A stretch of DNA of 64,000 nt from contig NZ_JAAOIW010000004.1 in assembly GCF_011440305.1 (NCBI RefSeq), positions 310,001 to 374,000 on the forward strand. The letters are read 5' to 3'. How positions within the stretch are numbered: the stretch's first letter is position 1; every line of letters begins with the position of its first letter. Of the stretch, positions 44,304 to 53,133 are shown one piece after another. The translations under genes were made by a program, and so were the position numbers. Origin of the DNA: Paenibacillus agricola. Its GTDB lineage: Bacteria; Bacillota; Bacilli; Paenibacillales; NBRC-103111. The notes under the pieces were generated by a model. The model was not told the origin of the DNA. It made no database searches and saw only the letters and a program-made list of their open reading frames with translations.

Positions 44304-45767
44304 TTACTTAGTTGCACTTAGCACTAACTGCTGTCCGTTATCCGTCCAGCTCAATTGCGGATAGCTTTTGGCAAACTGGTCTACATTTACATAACCAAAG
44401 CCATCCCGAAGCAGCAAATCACCTGAAGCTACCGAATAGGCTTCAATATGGCTATAAGCGGATACTTCGATAGCTTGATTATCCTCATTCCAGCTTATGT
44501 TACCACCAAGCAATGAACTTAACACTCTTGAAGGCACATAAACCTGGCCGTCCTCGCGGATCACCTTAAAGCCATCTGCCACAGCAATTCCGTTAACAGT
44601 AATTCCTGTTGTACTTGCTGTAACATTTAACTGGGCAATTCCCGCTTCATGCAGGGCAGTGACCAGCTGTGGAAGCTCACCATCCACTTCCACATCCGGC
44701 GAGATGCCAACCTTATTGACTTTACGCAGCTTTGGCGTTAAGTATTCTTCAATCGTAATTTTCATCGCACCACCACTTGACATGGGAACGACTTGCTGGA
44801 CGCTGCCTTTTCCATAGGTTTTCATCCCGATTACTTTAGTAACGGCATTATAATCCTGCAATGCGCCTGTCAGCACCTCAGAAGCGCTAGCGCTATATTC
44901 ATTGACCAAAATGTACAGTGGAAACGGTTGTGTCGTGCCATTGCTGAAGGTTACAGGCTCATCGACATTATCTTTATCCTTGGTATGAATCAAAATGCCT
45001 TCTTTGACGAACAGCTTGGCCATATTAATCGCTGTATCCAACAAGCCTCCTGGATTGTCGCGCAAATCAAGGATCAAGCTGTTAATGCCTTGGCTTTTCA
45101 GCTCTGCAAGCTGGCTCGCAAACACTTCATCCGCCTCACTGGAAAACGTTGTTACCTGCAAATAACCAACACCAGGATCAAATCTTTTATGGATAACGAC
45201 CGGAAGCTGGATTTGCTGGCGTGTCATCGACATGGCAAGGCTTTCCTCGCCTCGTTGCACAGTTACCGATACCTCAGAATTTTCGGGACCCAATATCTTT
45301 TTTATCATATCATCAACGGGTAGTCCAGAAACGGATTCACCATTTACAGCAATAATGCGGTCACCTACCTTAACTCCCGCCTTTCCAGCCGGGCCGTCAA
45401 AAACCTCCATCACATAAACACCCTCAGGCTGTTCAGTCACACGGATCCCGATGCCTACATAATTATTCTCAACGGAGCCCTGGAACTGCTTAAGCTCCTC
45501 AGGGGTAAAATAAACGGTATAAGGGTCACCAAGGGATTGGACCATCGCTTTGATCGCCGCATCAGATAAGTTCTGCTTGGAAGGACCACTTACATGGTTA
45601 TTCTCTAATAAGTTCAGTGCCTCCAAGATACGTGTTGATGCAGCATTATTAACCTCCACCTTTACCTCCGCAGCAAAAGCACCTGCAGATGAGGAAAGCA
45701 GCAAAGAAAGTGTGAGGGCGATCGATGTGGTGTGCCGCCAAAAAGCGCGGTTGCTTGTTATTTTCAT
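44304..45767 (-). CDS. CtpA-like S41 processing protease with C-terminal stalk domain
   Basis: 487 residues. Signal peptide to about residue 33. A PDZ domain (~100-175, 'GIGIRVTEQPEGVYV...KVGDRIIAVNG') precedes the S41 protease core: 'LILDLRDNPGG', the catalytic Ser in 'NEYSASASE' (~295) and Lys in 'YGKGSVQ' (~320). The last ~100 residues are a copper-amine-oxidase-like domain ('VYVPSRVLSSLLGGNISW'). It is a secreted tail-specific protease. The ATG at 45767 has GAGAGG 9 bases upstream. The gene lies 17 bases after mutS and 21 before mutL, an unusual place for it. Confidence 0.9.
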   Translation of the reverse strand: MKITSNRAFWRHTTSIALTLSLLLSSSAGAFAAEVKVEVNNAASTRILEALNLLENNHVSGPSKQNLSDAAIKAMVQSLGDPYTVYFTPEELKQFQGSVENNYVGIGIRVTEQPEGVYVMEVFDGPAGKAGVKVGDRIIAVNGESVSGLPVDDMIKKILGPENSEVSVTVQRGEESLAMSMTRQQIQLPVVIHKRFDPGVGYLQVTTFSSEADEVFASQLAELKSQGINSLILDLRDNPGGLLDTAINMAKLFVKEGILIHTKDKDNVDEPVTFSNGTTQPFPLYILVNEYSASASEVLTGALQDYNAVTKVIGMKTYGKGSVQQVVPMSSGGAMKITIEEYLTPKLRKVNKVGISPDVEVDGELPQLVTALHEAGIAQLNVTASTTGITVNGIAVADGFKVIREDGQVYVPSRVLSSLLGGNISWNEDNQAIEVSAYSHIEAYSVASGDLLLRDGFGYVNVDQFAKSYPQLSWTDNGQQLVLSATK

Positions 45768-45784
45768 ATAGTTCATCCTCTCAT

Positions 45785-48580
45785 TTACAAAAGCTGCTTT
45801 TTTAAATCAAATAAAAAATTCATCGCCATCATAGGCGTCATGTTCATCAAATCGACGGTTTTTAATTGCTCAACCAATTGCTCAGCCTTCGGGTCGGGCT
45901 TCTTTTTCGAACGGCCTGCAGCGGTTGCATCCTCTTGAAACAAACTAAGCTGGACAGCCGCCGTTTCCTTTATTTGGGGCTGGGCTTGTACCTGGACTAG
46001 CTCCGTTTGCACCAATGTCGCTGTTGCTGAAGAGGAATATGAGAATCTCGCCTCATGATCATCTGTCGGCTCCTCCGATTCTATTGGCTTGTCTATCGAT
46101 GGCTTGTCTATCGATGGCTTGTCTATCGAATTCCCTGCTAAATGCTCAAGCGGCTTGGCCACCGCCTCCTGCAATAGCTCTGATCTTTGCTCAAATGCAT
46201 GCAACAGCTCATAGGAACGGTCAATAATGCCACTAGGCAAACCCGCAATCTGGGCGCAATAGATACCATAGCTGGTGCTTGCCGCGCCTGGAATCAGCTT
46301 GCGCAGGAAGGTCACCTGCCTGCCGCTTTCCTTGACCGCCATGCAATAGTTGCGCAGTGAGGGCAGCGTATCCTCGAGATGGGCCAATTCGTGAAAATGC
46401 GTCGATACGAGCGTCTTGCAGCCAATTTGGTCATGTAAATGCTCAATAACCGCTTGGGCAATGGCCATGCCTTCACCTGTCGAGGTGCCCCGGCCCAGCT
46501 CATCAATAATGACCAAGCTCCGATCCGTTGCTTTATCCGTCATCACTTGAATATCCATCATTTCGACCATAAAGGTGCTTTGCCCACCGATCAAATCATC
46601 AGCTGCGCCAATCCTCGTGAAAATGCGGTCAATAATCGGTACTGTCGCTTTATCCGCGGGGACAAAGCAGCCAATTTGCGCCAGTAGGCAAATAATCGCT
46701 ACCTGTCGCATATAGGTGCTTTTCCCGGCCATGTTGGGCCCCGTAATTAATAGCATGCTGCCATCCGCTGCATTAAGCACCGTATCATTGGCGATAAAAT
46801 AACCATCCTCCATGACGGCCTCCACAACTGGATGCCGCCCCGCTTCAATATGCAGCTCGTAATAATCGCCAATTTCCGGCTTGGTATAACGATTGGTCGC
46901 GCTGACTGCCGCCATCGATTGGTATACATCGACAGCCGCAATCTGCTCGGCAAGCCGCTGCAGCCTTGAAATATGTAGCGACAGCTTGTCCCGCAGCTGC
47001 ATGAATAGCTCGTATTCCAGATCGACCATTTTTTCCTGTGCTTCGAGAATAAGACCTTCCTTTTCCTTCAGCTCCGGTGTAATAAACCGTTCGGCATTCG
47101 CCAAGGTTTGCTTGCGCTCGTAACGGCTTGCCTCCAGTGTTGACAGATTCGACTTGCTAACCTCAATATAATAACCAAACACTTTGTTGTAGCCGATCTT
47201 CAACGACTTAACGCCCGTTCGCTCCCGTTCCTGCTTCTCAAGAGCCGCAATCCACTGCTTGCCATTCGTGCTGGCTTCACGCAGCTGGTCCAAATAAGCG
47301 TGGTAGCCGGGCTTAATCATCCCACCATCACGAATCGATATCGGAGGCTCTTCTGTAATCGCCTCTTCAATCCAAGCGAGCACATCGTCGCAGGTATCCA
47401 TCCCCGCTGCAAGCTTGGCAAGCGTCGCAGAGCCCGAGGCATCACATTCCTGCTTTAACACAGGAACCTGAAGCAGCGTTGCCTTCAGAGCGCACAGATC
47501 ACGCGCATTCGCATTTCCATAGGCTATTCGCGCTACAAGCCGCTCCAAATCATAAACTTCCTTCAGCGATTGCTTCAGCCCGTCACGGACAATCAATTGG
47601 TGGTATAAGCGATCTACCGCTTCCAATCGATCTTGAATCGCCGCAGCACTTGTTAAGGGCTTTTCAATCCAGCGGCGCAAAAGCCTGCCGCCCATCGCCG
47701 TGACTGTTTTATCCAGCAGCCATAGCAAGGTGCCTTTTTTGGCACGGTCACGAACCGTTTCGACCAGCTCCAAATTACGGCGTGTAAAAGGATCCATAAT
47801 CATATACTGGTTTTGCTCATATATGCGGATATGCTTAATATGGCCAAGCGAGCGCTTCTGGGTCTCCACTAAATAGGCCATTAATTGCCTCACGCAGGGC
47901 AGACCGCCAACAGGCAAGGCTGTCAAATCCGCTTCGGAAAAATACGTGTTTAACTGCAAGTCAGCCTGGCCACGGTTATGCTCCCGCGGGGTCAGTACCA
48001 TTGTTCCTGCCCAACCGGTACCTCGTTCGCCAAGCTGAGCGAGCAATTCCGGAGTTGCTAATAGCTCGGATGGATGATATACATTGATTTCATCCAATAC
48101 GAGTGCCGCCGTTCCCTCAAGCCGGGTAACAAATAGCTCACCCGTGGAAATATCGCAAGCTGCAAAGCCAAAGCTTCCGTCAGTAGCTTCAACTACTGAG
48201 ATGATATAGTTGTTGGTTTCGCTTAAGGAGCGGGCATCCATTACCGTTCCCGGCGTAATAATCCGCACAATCTCGCGCCGCACGACACCTTTAGCCTGCG
48301 CGGGATCCTCCACTTGCTCGCAAATCGCAACCTTGTACCCTTTTTCAATGAGTCGGGCGATATAGTTATCTGCGGCATGATGGGGGATTCCACACATCGG
48401 AATTCGTTCCTCGCCCCCACCTTCCCTGCCGGTCAGCGTAATCTCTAACTCTCTTGATGCTAATATCGCATCCTCAAAAAACATTTCATAGAAATCGCCT
48501 AAACGAAAAAACAAAAAAGCATCCAATACCTCAGCCTTAATGGCCAAATATTGCTCAATCATCGGCGTATATGTCGCCAT
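45785..48580 (-). CDS. mutS: DNA mismatch recognition protein MutS
   Basis: 931 residues. The mismatch-binding domain has 'RLGDFYEMFFEDA' (FYE motif, ~31-33). The ATPase has Walker A 'GPNMAGKSTYMRQ' (~610), 'VIIDELGRGTSTGEG' and 'STHFHELA'. A poorly conserved linker (~790-880) holds three copies of SIDKP, and the C-terminal dimer/tetramer and clamp-binding part follows ('QLSLFQED', a beta-clamp-binding motif). GGAGG lies 8 bases before the ATG at 48580. It recognises mispairs and calls in MutL. Confidence 0.97.
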   Translation of the reverse strand: MATYTPMIEQYLAIKAEVLDAFLFFRLGDFYEMFFEDAILASRELEITLTGREGGGEERIPMCGIPHHAADNYIARLIEKGYKVAICEQVEDPAQAKGVVRREIVRIITPGTVMDARSLSETNNYIISVVEATDGSFGFAACDISTGELFVTRLEGTAALVLDEINVYHPSELLATPELLAQLGERGTGWAGTMVLTPREHNRGQADLQLNTYFSEADLTALPVGGLPCVRQLMAYLVETQKRSLGHIKHIRIYEQNQYMIMDPFTRRNLELVETVRDRAKKGTLLWLLDKTVTAMGGRLLRRWIEKPLTSAAAIQDRLEAVDRLYHQLIVRDGLKQSLKEVYDLERLVARIAYGNANARDLCALKATLLQVPVLKQECDASGSATLAKLAAGMDTCDDVLAWIEEAITEEPPISIRDGGMIKPGYHAYLDQLREASTNGKQWIAALEKQERERTGVKSLKIGYNKVFGYYIEVSKSNLSTLEASRYERKQTLANAERFITPELKEKEGLILEAQEKMVDLEYELFMQLRDKLSLHISRLQRLAEQIAAVDVYQSMAAVSATNRYTKPEIGDYYELHIEAGRHPVVEAVMEDGYFIANDTVLNAADGSMLLITGPNMAGKSTYMRQVAIICLLAQIGCFVPADKATVPIIDRIFTRIGAADDLIGGQSTFMVEMMDIQVMTDKATDRSLVIIDELGRGTSTGEGMAIAQAVIEHLHDQIGCKTLVSTHFHELAHLEDTLPSLRNYCMAVKESGRQVTFLRKLIPGAASTSYGIYCAQIAGLPSGIIDRSYELLHAFEQRSELLQEAVAKPLEHLAGNSIDKPSIDKPSIDKPIESEEPTDDHEARFSYSSSATATLVQTELVQVQAQPQIKETAAVQLSLFQEDATAAGRSKKKPDPKAEQLVEQLKTVDLMNMTPMMAMNFLFDLKKQLL
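46086..46130. repeat. Three copies of a 15-base repeat in the mutS linker
   Basis: GGCTTGTCTATCGAT is repeated three times in tandem; the last copy has one base changed. It encodes SIDKP repeats in the flexible part of MutS. Being in frame, slippage would lengthen or shorten the linker only. Confidence 0.9.
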
Positions 48581-48651
48581 CCTTGCAACCTCCATACCTC
48601 TACATGTTCAATAATAAGTTGCCAAATAATTATCCACCTCCACTTATTATA

Positions 48652-50088
48652 TCATGAATGAACAGTCGATTCTTCTTTTCTATGAAAAGGACCGATTTGC
48701 CAATTACGGCGTATATCACGCTGCTCATCCCAGGCTTGCATGCGCAGCAGCATCGATTTAAATGTGTTCAAGGCGACCTCATGTTTGCGATAGGAAGGAA
48801 GGCGCACCAGATCGTTCCAGAGAGCGGGCAGCAACGGACGGATTAAAGACTTGTTGCCTTCATAATAGGCGGCCTGGATCACAGAGTCCTCCAGCGGACG
48901 GGCAGGCAGCAGCCTGTAATGGGTTACTACGAGCTTGGCTATAGCGAATACCCCTCTAGTAACCCTCGGGGATACAAGCCAGCTTGGCAGCACGCGGTAT
49001 TCAAAGCCTCCATGGCGCTGCTTACGAAAATCGCCAAGGAAGCCATATTTGGGCTTCCTATCCGCTGTTGTCGTATCCTCGATAAGCACCAGCGGCAAGG
49101 CCAGGTAATTATCCAAAACGCGCAGCAATTCATGGTTTAGCCAGGCACCGCTAAAGTGCAAATGTCCGCCCAGCGGAAATCCCTTGACCGGCATGCCGCC
49201 AGCGAGCCATTCAAGCGAGCTGTCCGTTATTCGGCGCGTTGCCTGGTGCATCGTGCGATGCAGGTGGTTAAGCAAGCGGTCCAGCTCCATGCTGGGCTCA
49301 GGGCGCAGCTCGGCAAGCGGGTATATTTTGCGGAAGCTTGGCAGGACAATCGCATCACAGCCTACGGCGCCCTCTTTTTCGAGAAACTTCGAGGCAAAAA
49401 CGACCTTCCCCCGCTGATCGCGAAGTAAAAATTCAGGGTCAGCTCCAAGCATGACCTCCTCTTTCTGCAAATAGGAGGAGGCTAATTCATCCGCAAACCG
49501 TTGCAGTGCTTCGGCAAAAAGCTCAGCAAGACGCACAGTTAGCTCAGGGACAGCCTGCACCTCCAATACAGCAAGCTCCCCGCTAGACCGAACCCCGATC
49601 CGCACCACCCCATAATCCAGCCCCAACGCATAAAGTGCTTTAACAGCCTCACGCTTCGAGCGAACAGCGTGGTAAGAGAGCGTCTCGACGACGATTTCCT
49701 CAAAGCCTCCCAGCTCTGGTTTCTGCATCGATGTCGGCAATTGCCTACCATAAAAGGCCGCGGTTTTTTTCTGAAATAAGGCAAGCGCTTGTAAATGGAA
49801 TACGGGAATCATATATTCATAGCTAAAATGCTGCCGCTTCCCATCAAGCTCGCTTTGGATGCCATGCAGCCTAAGCTGGACGGCGGCTTTGTCCAGGGCT
49901 GCCGCCCGTAATTGGTTTTTCACGGGCTGTAATGTCAATGGCTCCTGCCTATGCGGGTGGAAGCATCCCCAATAAATCAAGCAGGTCGATTCCAGCCTAG
50001 CTGGCAGACGTGTCCCATGAGGGATATGAATCCGATCCAAAAGCAATTGCAGCGTTGGCTCATTCGAATGTAACAGCCAAATACGCAT
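48652..50088 (-). CDS. Putative amidoligase (phiEco32-like COOH-NH2 ligase type 2)
   Basis: 478 residues. The C-terminal two thirds (about 205-450) fit the COOH-NH2 ligase type 2 family related to glutamate-cysteine ligases: 'LGADPEFLL' (first acidic metal/ATP motif), 'GCDAIVL', 'LAELRPEPS', 'GGHLHFSG', and 'EDTTTADRKPKYGFLGDFR...FEYRVLPSWL'. Such enzymes join a carboxylate to an amine. The first ~200 residues are not recognised. It lies between cotE (spore coat) and mutS, 102 bases after a terminator. AAGGTGG lies ~9 bases before the ATG. A role in spore-surface peptide or polyglutamate-like modification is inference. Confidence 0.75.
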   Translation of the reverse strand: MRIWLLHSNEPTLQLLLDRIHIPHGTRLPARLESTCLIYWGCFHPHRQEPLTLQPVKNQLRAAALDKAAVQLRLHGIQSELDGKRQHFSYEYMIPVFHLQALALFQKKTAAFYGRQLPTSMQKPELGGFEEIVVETLSYHAVRSKREAVKALYALGLDYGVVRIGVRSSGELAVLEVQAVPELTVRLAELFAEALQRFADELASSYLQKEEVMLGADPEFLLRDQRGKVVFASKFLEKEGAVGCDAIVLPSFRKIYPLAELRPEPSMELDRLLNHLHRTMHQATRRITDSSLEWLAGGMPVKGFPLGGHLHFSGAWLNHELLRVLDNYLALPLVLIEDTTTADRKPKYGFLGDFRKQRHGGFEYRVLPSWLVSPRVTRGVFAIAKLVVTHYRLLPARPLEDSVIQAAYYEGNKSLIRPLLPALWNDLVRLPSYRKHEVALNTFKSMLLRMQAWDEQRDIRRNWQIGPFHRKEESTVHS

Positions 50089-50128
50089 GGTCTTTCACCA
50101 CCTTCATCCTCGCTTTTGCCCAAATAAC

Positions 50129-50150
50129 AAAAAGAGGGCTGACGCCCTCT
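50129..50150 (-). terminator. Terminator of cotE
   Basis: On the minus strand AGAGGGC pairs with GCCCTCT around GTCA, followed by TTTTG. It is 40 bases after the cotE stop and before the amidoligase gene. Confidence 0.85.
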
Positions 50151-50189
50151 GCCGAAATGAACTTTGTGTCATATACTAAAGTAAACCCA

Positions 50190-50756
50190 TTAGTTCAAGT
50201 CGTCATCCAGCAGGTCAGGGTCCAGATCCTCATAATCGTCGCTGCCTGCATCATCAAATTCCAAATTTTTCTCGTCGAAATCATTGCCACCATTCGGGGA
50301 CACCACGACCCAGACCTTGGTTTCGGCGATCATTTCCACTTTAAATTCCCTTTCCACACGAATAATAACACTGTCACCATGCGAAGAAACACTGGCTTCA
50401 ACACAGTTTGGCTCTTGCGTAGCGACAGCAGACACCTCTGCTGTCACTGGCTTATGCCGCTTATCCAGGTAAGCGAGGCCCACGACCTCCACATAGGAAA
50501 TCGTTTCCTTGGCGACATCAGTTTTGGTATTTTTATTGTACGAATACCAAATGTTAATGTCATAAGTACCAACCACCTCGACATTGTCACCTGATTTCAC
50601 CGCTTCATATTGGTTGTTGATTATCCAAGCACCCAATATACTCGTCGGAGCATGAGGCGGAGTGACCGTATTAGTGACCTGCGAAAATTTGCGCCCTTTA
50701 CCGCAGACAGCTTTAGTATAGATCTCTCTGGTTTGCAAATCTTTATCTATTGACAT
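50190..50756 (-). CDS. cotE: Outer spore coat morphogenetic protein CotE
   Basis: 188 residues. 'LQTREIYTKAVCGKGRKFSQ' near the start, 'LGAWIINNQYEA', 'VVGTYDINIWYSYN' and 'REFKVEMIAETKVWVVV', with a very acidic C-terminus ('DDYEDLDPDLLDDD'), are the hallmarks of CotE. It organises the outer coat from the mother-cell side. GGAGG lies 8 bases before the ATG at 50756. Order cotE then mutS is as in Bacillus, but here an amidoligase gene intervenes. Confidence 0.95.
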   Translation of the reverse strand: MSIDKDLQTREIYTKAVCGKGRKFSQVTNTVTPPHAPTSILGAWIINNQYEAVKSGDNVEVVGTYDINIWYSYNKNTKTDVAKETISYVEVVGLAYLDKRHKPVTAEVSAVATQEPNCVEASVSSHGDSVIIRVEREFKVEMIAETKVWVVVSPNGGNDFDEKNLEFDDAGSDDYEDLDPDLLDDDLN

Positions 50757-51246
50757 CCTTTCTACCTCCTCCATTCAATCATTCATTACATTTGTATGCA
50801 GGACGTGGGCGAATGTTGATTAAATATACGCAGATAAATGTAGATGATTATTAAAAATCATACGCGATAACACTTCTATTTATAACTTGGATACTTGAAA
50901 ATATGTGAGAGTAAGGAGTTCTCTATAAAAAATGGATCTTTTGTTAGGACTCCATATCTACTTATATGTAACAGATAGTCAACTTGAGTCCTGTTAATCT
51001 GGCTGGTAGGCTAACAAACCACAAAAAATAAATCCCCTCATCATTCAAGGGGATTTATTTTTTATATTTTCTTGTGAGTCCCCACTGCCACCGTTTGTTC
51101 ACAATTAGTACTTCTGCGTATGAATCCTCTTGTAAAGGAAAATAATAACATCCTTCCCTTTATGATTCCCAGCTCCATCATTGAAGCCCCAGCTATCAGG
51201 AACGGATGGAAGTAGCCACACCACACTATTCAAGGAGGCTTAATCT
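50757..51246. other. Intergenic stretch between cotE and the P450 gene
   Basis: No gene is well supported. A 21-codon frame at 50932-50997 (MDLLLGLHIYLYVTDSQLESC) has GGAG 13 bases before it, too far to trust, but a strong terminator follows at 51026-51060. I could not identify the sigma-E type promoter expected for cotE. Confidence 0.35.
51026..51060. terminator. Strong bidirectional terminator without an obvious gene
   Basis: AAATAAATCCCCT pairs perfectly with AGGGGATTTATTT around a 9-base loop; T-rich tails occur on both strands. It isolates cotE from the P450 gene. Confidence 0.85.
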
Positions 51247-52440
51247 ATGAATTCTTTTATTACACCGGAGCTACTTAGAAATCCATATCCTATGTATGAA
51301 AATATGCGAGCTAACCAGCCGGTCATTTATATGGATGGTATGGGCTTTTGGTCAGTTTTCCATTATGATGATGTGCGCACCGTACTATCTGACCACGCCC
51401 GATTCTCATCGGGGCCAGGGGCTCCTCCTCCATCCCAGATCGCCGCAGCACCGCCACAAGCTGAATCCCGTGGAGTAGGCTTCTCGCTGATTACTTCGGA
51501 CCCACCCAAGCATACAATGCTCCGTTCACTTGTAAGCCGCTCCTTTACTCCCAGAGCAGTCGCCGCTTTGGAACCGCGCATCGAGAGCATCGCCAATGAG
51601 TTGATTGACCGTTGCGAAGCAGCCGGTGAAATTGACTTAATCCGCGATTTTGCCTACCCGCTACCCGTTATCGTAATTGCCGAATTGCTTGGGATTCCGA
51701 GTGCCGACCGCGATCAATTCAAGCTTTGGTCCGATGAAGTTGTTGCTTCTGCCAATGCAATAATGGGAGATGTAAATCCCCAATCACAAAAAGCACTCGC
51801 AGACATGCATATGTACTTCCGTGATATTATTGCCAAACGGCGTATCCAGCCTGAGGATGATCTGATTAGTGCCTTACTGCTGGTAGAGGAAGAGCGGCAG
51901 CAGCTTAATGAGCATGATATCTTGGCATTTTGCTCGCTGCTTCTAGTTGCAGGTAATGAAACGACCACTAACCTAATCGGAAATGCAGTCCTCACCTTAT
52001 TGGAGCATCCTGAGCAATTGGACAAGCTTCGTGCAGAGTCAGAGCGGCTAGCTCCTGCAATCGAGGAGGTATTGCGTTATCGCTCCCCTGTCCAAGCAAT
52101 GTTCCGCACAGCCAAGGAGGATATTTCGTTAGGCGGGCAAATCATACCGGGAGGAAGTCGGGTTGTGGCGTGGATTGGATCGGCGAATCGGGATGAGCAG
52201 AAGTTTGATCGTGCAGGGGAGTTCGATATAACCCGAGAGTCAAATCCACATATTGCTTTCGGGCATGGCATTCACTTCTGTCTGGGTGCCCCACTTGCCC
52301 GCTTAGAGGCACGGGTCGCACTTATGGTGATCCTTAAGCGCCTTCCCAACCTTGCCAGAATCAACCACGATCCCCTTCAGCCTGCTCGTGGATTTATCGT
52401 GCATGGAGTGGAAAGCTTACCTTTGCGCTTTGGTCCATGA
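51247..52440 (+). CDS. Soluble cytochrome P450
   Basis: 397 residues, a class I bacterial P450. The heme loop is 'FGHGIHFCLGAPLARLE' with the cysteine ligand at residue 345. The I-helix has 'LLVAGNETTTN', and the K-helix 'EEVLRYRSPV' gives ExxR. It hydroxylates an unknown organic substrate; the wording is near CYP107-like enzymes (impression). No ferredoxin or reductase is adjacent, so it must borrow partners. AAGGAGG lies 8 bases before the ATG. It is a single gene with its own terminator. Confidence 0.93.
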   Translation: MNSFITPELLRNPYPMYENMRANQPVIYMDGMGFWSVFHYDDVRTVLSDHARFSSGPGAPPPSQIAAAPPQAESRGVGFSLITSDPPKHTMLRSLVSRSFTPRAVAALEPRIESIANELIDRCEAAGEIDLIRDFAYPLPVIVIAELLGIPSADRDQFKLWSDEVVASANAIMGDVNPQSQKALADMHMYFRDIIAKRRIQPEDDLISALLLVEEERQQLNEHDILAFCSLLLVAGNETTTNLIGNAVLTLLEHPEQLDKLRAESERLAPAIEEVLRYRSPVQAMFRTAKEDISLGGQIIPGGSRVVAWIGSANRDEQKFDRAGEFDITRESNPHIAFGHGIHFCLGAPLARLEARVALMVILKRLPNLARINHDPLQPARGFIVHGVESLPLRFGP

Positions 52441-52482
52441 AAAGAGCTGGAAAATCTCCCGCTCATCCTTTCCGAAAAAAGA

Positions 52483-52516
52483 GCCGTACCCATCATTTAT
52501 AGGGAACGGCTTTTTG
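52483..52516 (+). terminator. Terminator of the P450 gene
   Basis: AGCCGT and CCC pair with GGG and ACGGCT around ATCATTTATA, followed by TTTT. It begins 43 bases after the stop codon. Confidence 0.85.
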
Positions 52517-52549
52517 GGTTAGAAACACTTTGGTATAGCAACTTTTCTT

Positions 52550-52656
52550 TAGTTAATTTGGATTTTTTTGACGACTGCTGCTTCCTTGGCTTTCTTAGGG
52601 ATTTCGAGCTTCAATACGCCGTTCTCGAAGCTGGCAGTGGATGGAGCTTTACCTTT
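52550..52656 (-). pseudogene. Remnant of a small heat-shock protein (Hsp20) gene, C-terminal end only
   Basis: On the minus strand the frame ending at TAA (52550-52552) reads 'ASFENGVLKLEIPKK' and ends 'VVKKIQIN'. This is the last strand region of the alpha-crystallin domain, including the GVL motif, plus the C-terminal tail. An in-frame TGA lies immediately upstream (52657-52659) and the first ~110 codons are missing. So it cannot encode a working protein. The coding text is nearly unspoiled, suggesting a recent deletion. The DNA just upstream now forms the promoter region of a different small gene. Confidence 0.85.
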
Positions 52657-52749
52657 TCAAACCGAGATTATAATATGGTATAGTCGCTAAAAGATATCAC
52701 TGCACCCCATAATCAATAATTACTAATCTTCTAAACGGAGGCCTAAAGG

Positions 52750-52932
52750 ATGGATCAAGAAATTTTTGTAGCATGGCTCGACGAGAAAATTAAGCAAATC
52801 AACGATACGCCCGTTGCTGTAGTGGATACGAAAGAAAAACAGCATTATTTGTTAGGCAGCTTGAAAACCTTGGAATTAATAAAAGCCCAAATCATCGAAG
52901 GCAAATTTAATGGTAGTAGGAATGGCTCCTAG
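52750..52932 (+). CDS. Small hypothetical protein
   Basis: 60 residues: MDQEIFVAWLDEKIKQINDT at the start, then 'LGSLKTLELIKAQIIEGKFNG'. Probably two helices. GGAGG lies 8 bases before the ATG, a very good site. A TATAAT at about 52668-52673 may be its -10. I do not recognise the family. It lies just after the junction where the hsp20 gene was truncated. Confidence 0.6.
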   Translation: MDQEIFVAWLDEKIKQINDTPVAVVDTKEKQHYLLGSLKTLELIKAQIIEGKFNGSRNGS

Positions 52933-52999
52933 CGTTTAAATATCCAGACATCGGGTAATACATCTTACTAGTAAAAAAATGATCAAGGGGGTGCTGGAT

Positions 53000-53098
53000 A
53001 TGAGCGAACTATACGAATATTTTCCGGTAGTATTTGCCCTTATTGTTGCAGGCTTAATATGTATGATGGCTTATGATCGATCCAACAGCAGAGTATAG
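53000..53098 (+). CDS. Tiny single-pass membrane protein
   Basis: 32 residues: MSELYEYFPVVFALIVAGLI, then 'CMMAYDRSNSRV'. One membrane helix (~9-25) with a short positively charged tail inside. AAGGGGG lies about 9 bases before the ATG. The layout recalls small subunits of membrane complexes, such as CydS-type peptides, but no partner is adjacent. Too short for usual gene calling. Confidence 0.55.
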   Translation: MSELYEYFPVVFALIVAGLICMMAYDRSNSRV

Positions 53099-53133
53099 CA
53101 CCCCGTTTTAACCTTTGTTAATGATGCAGTTGC

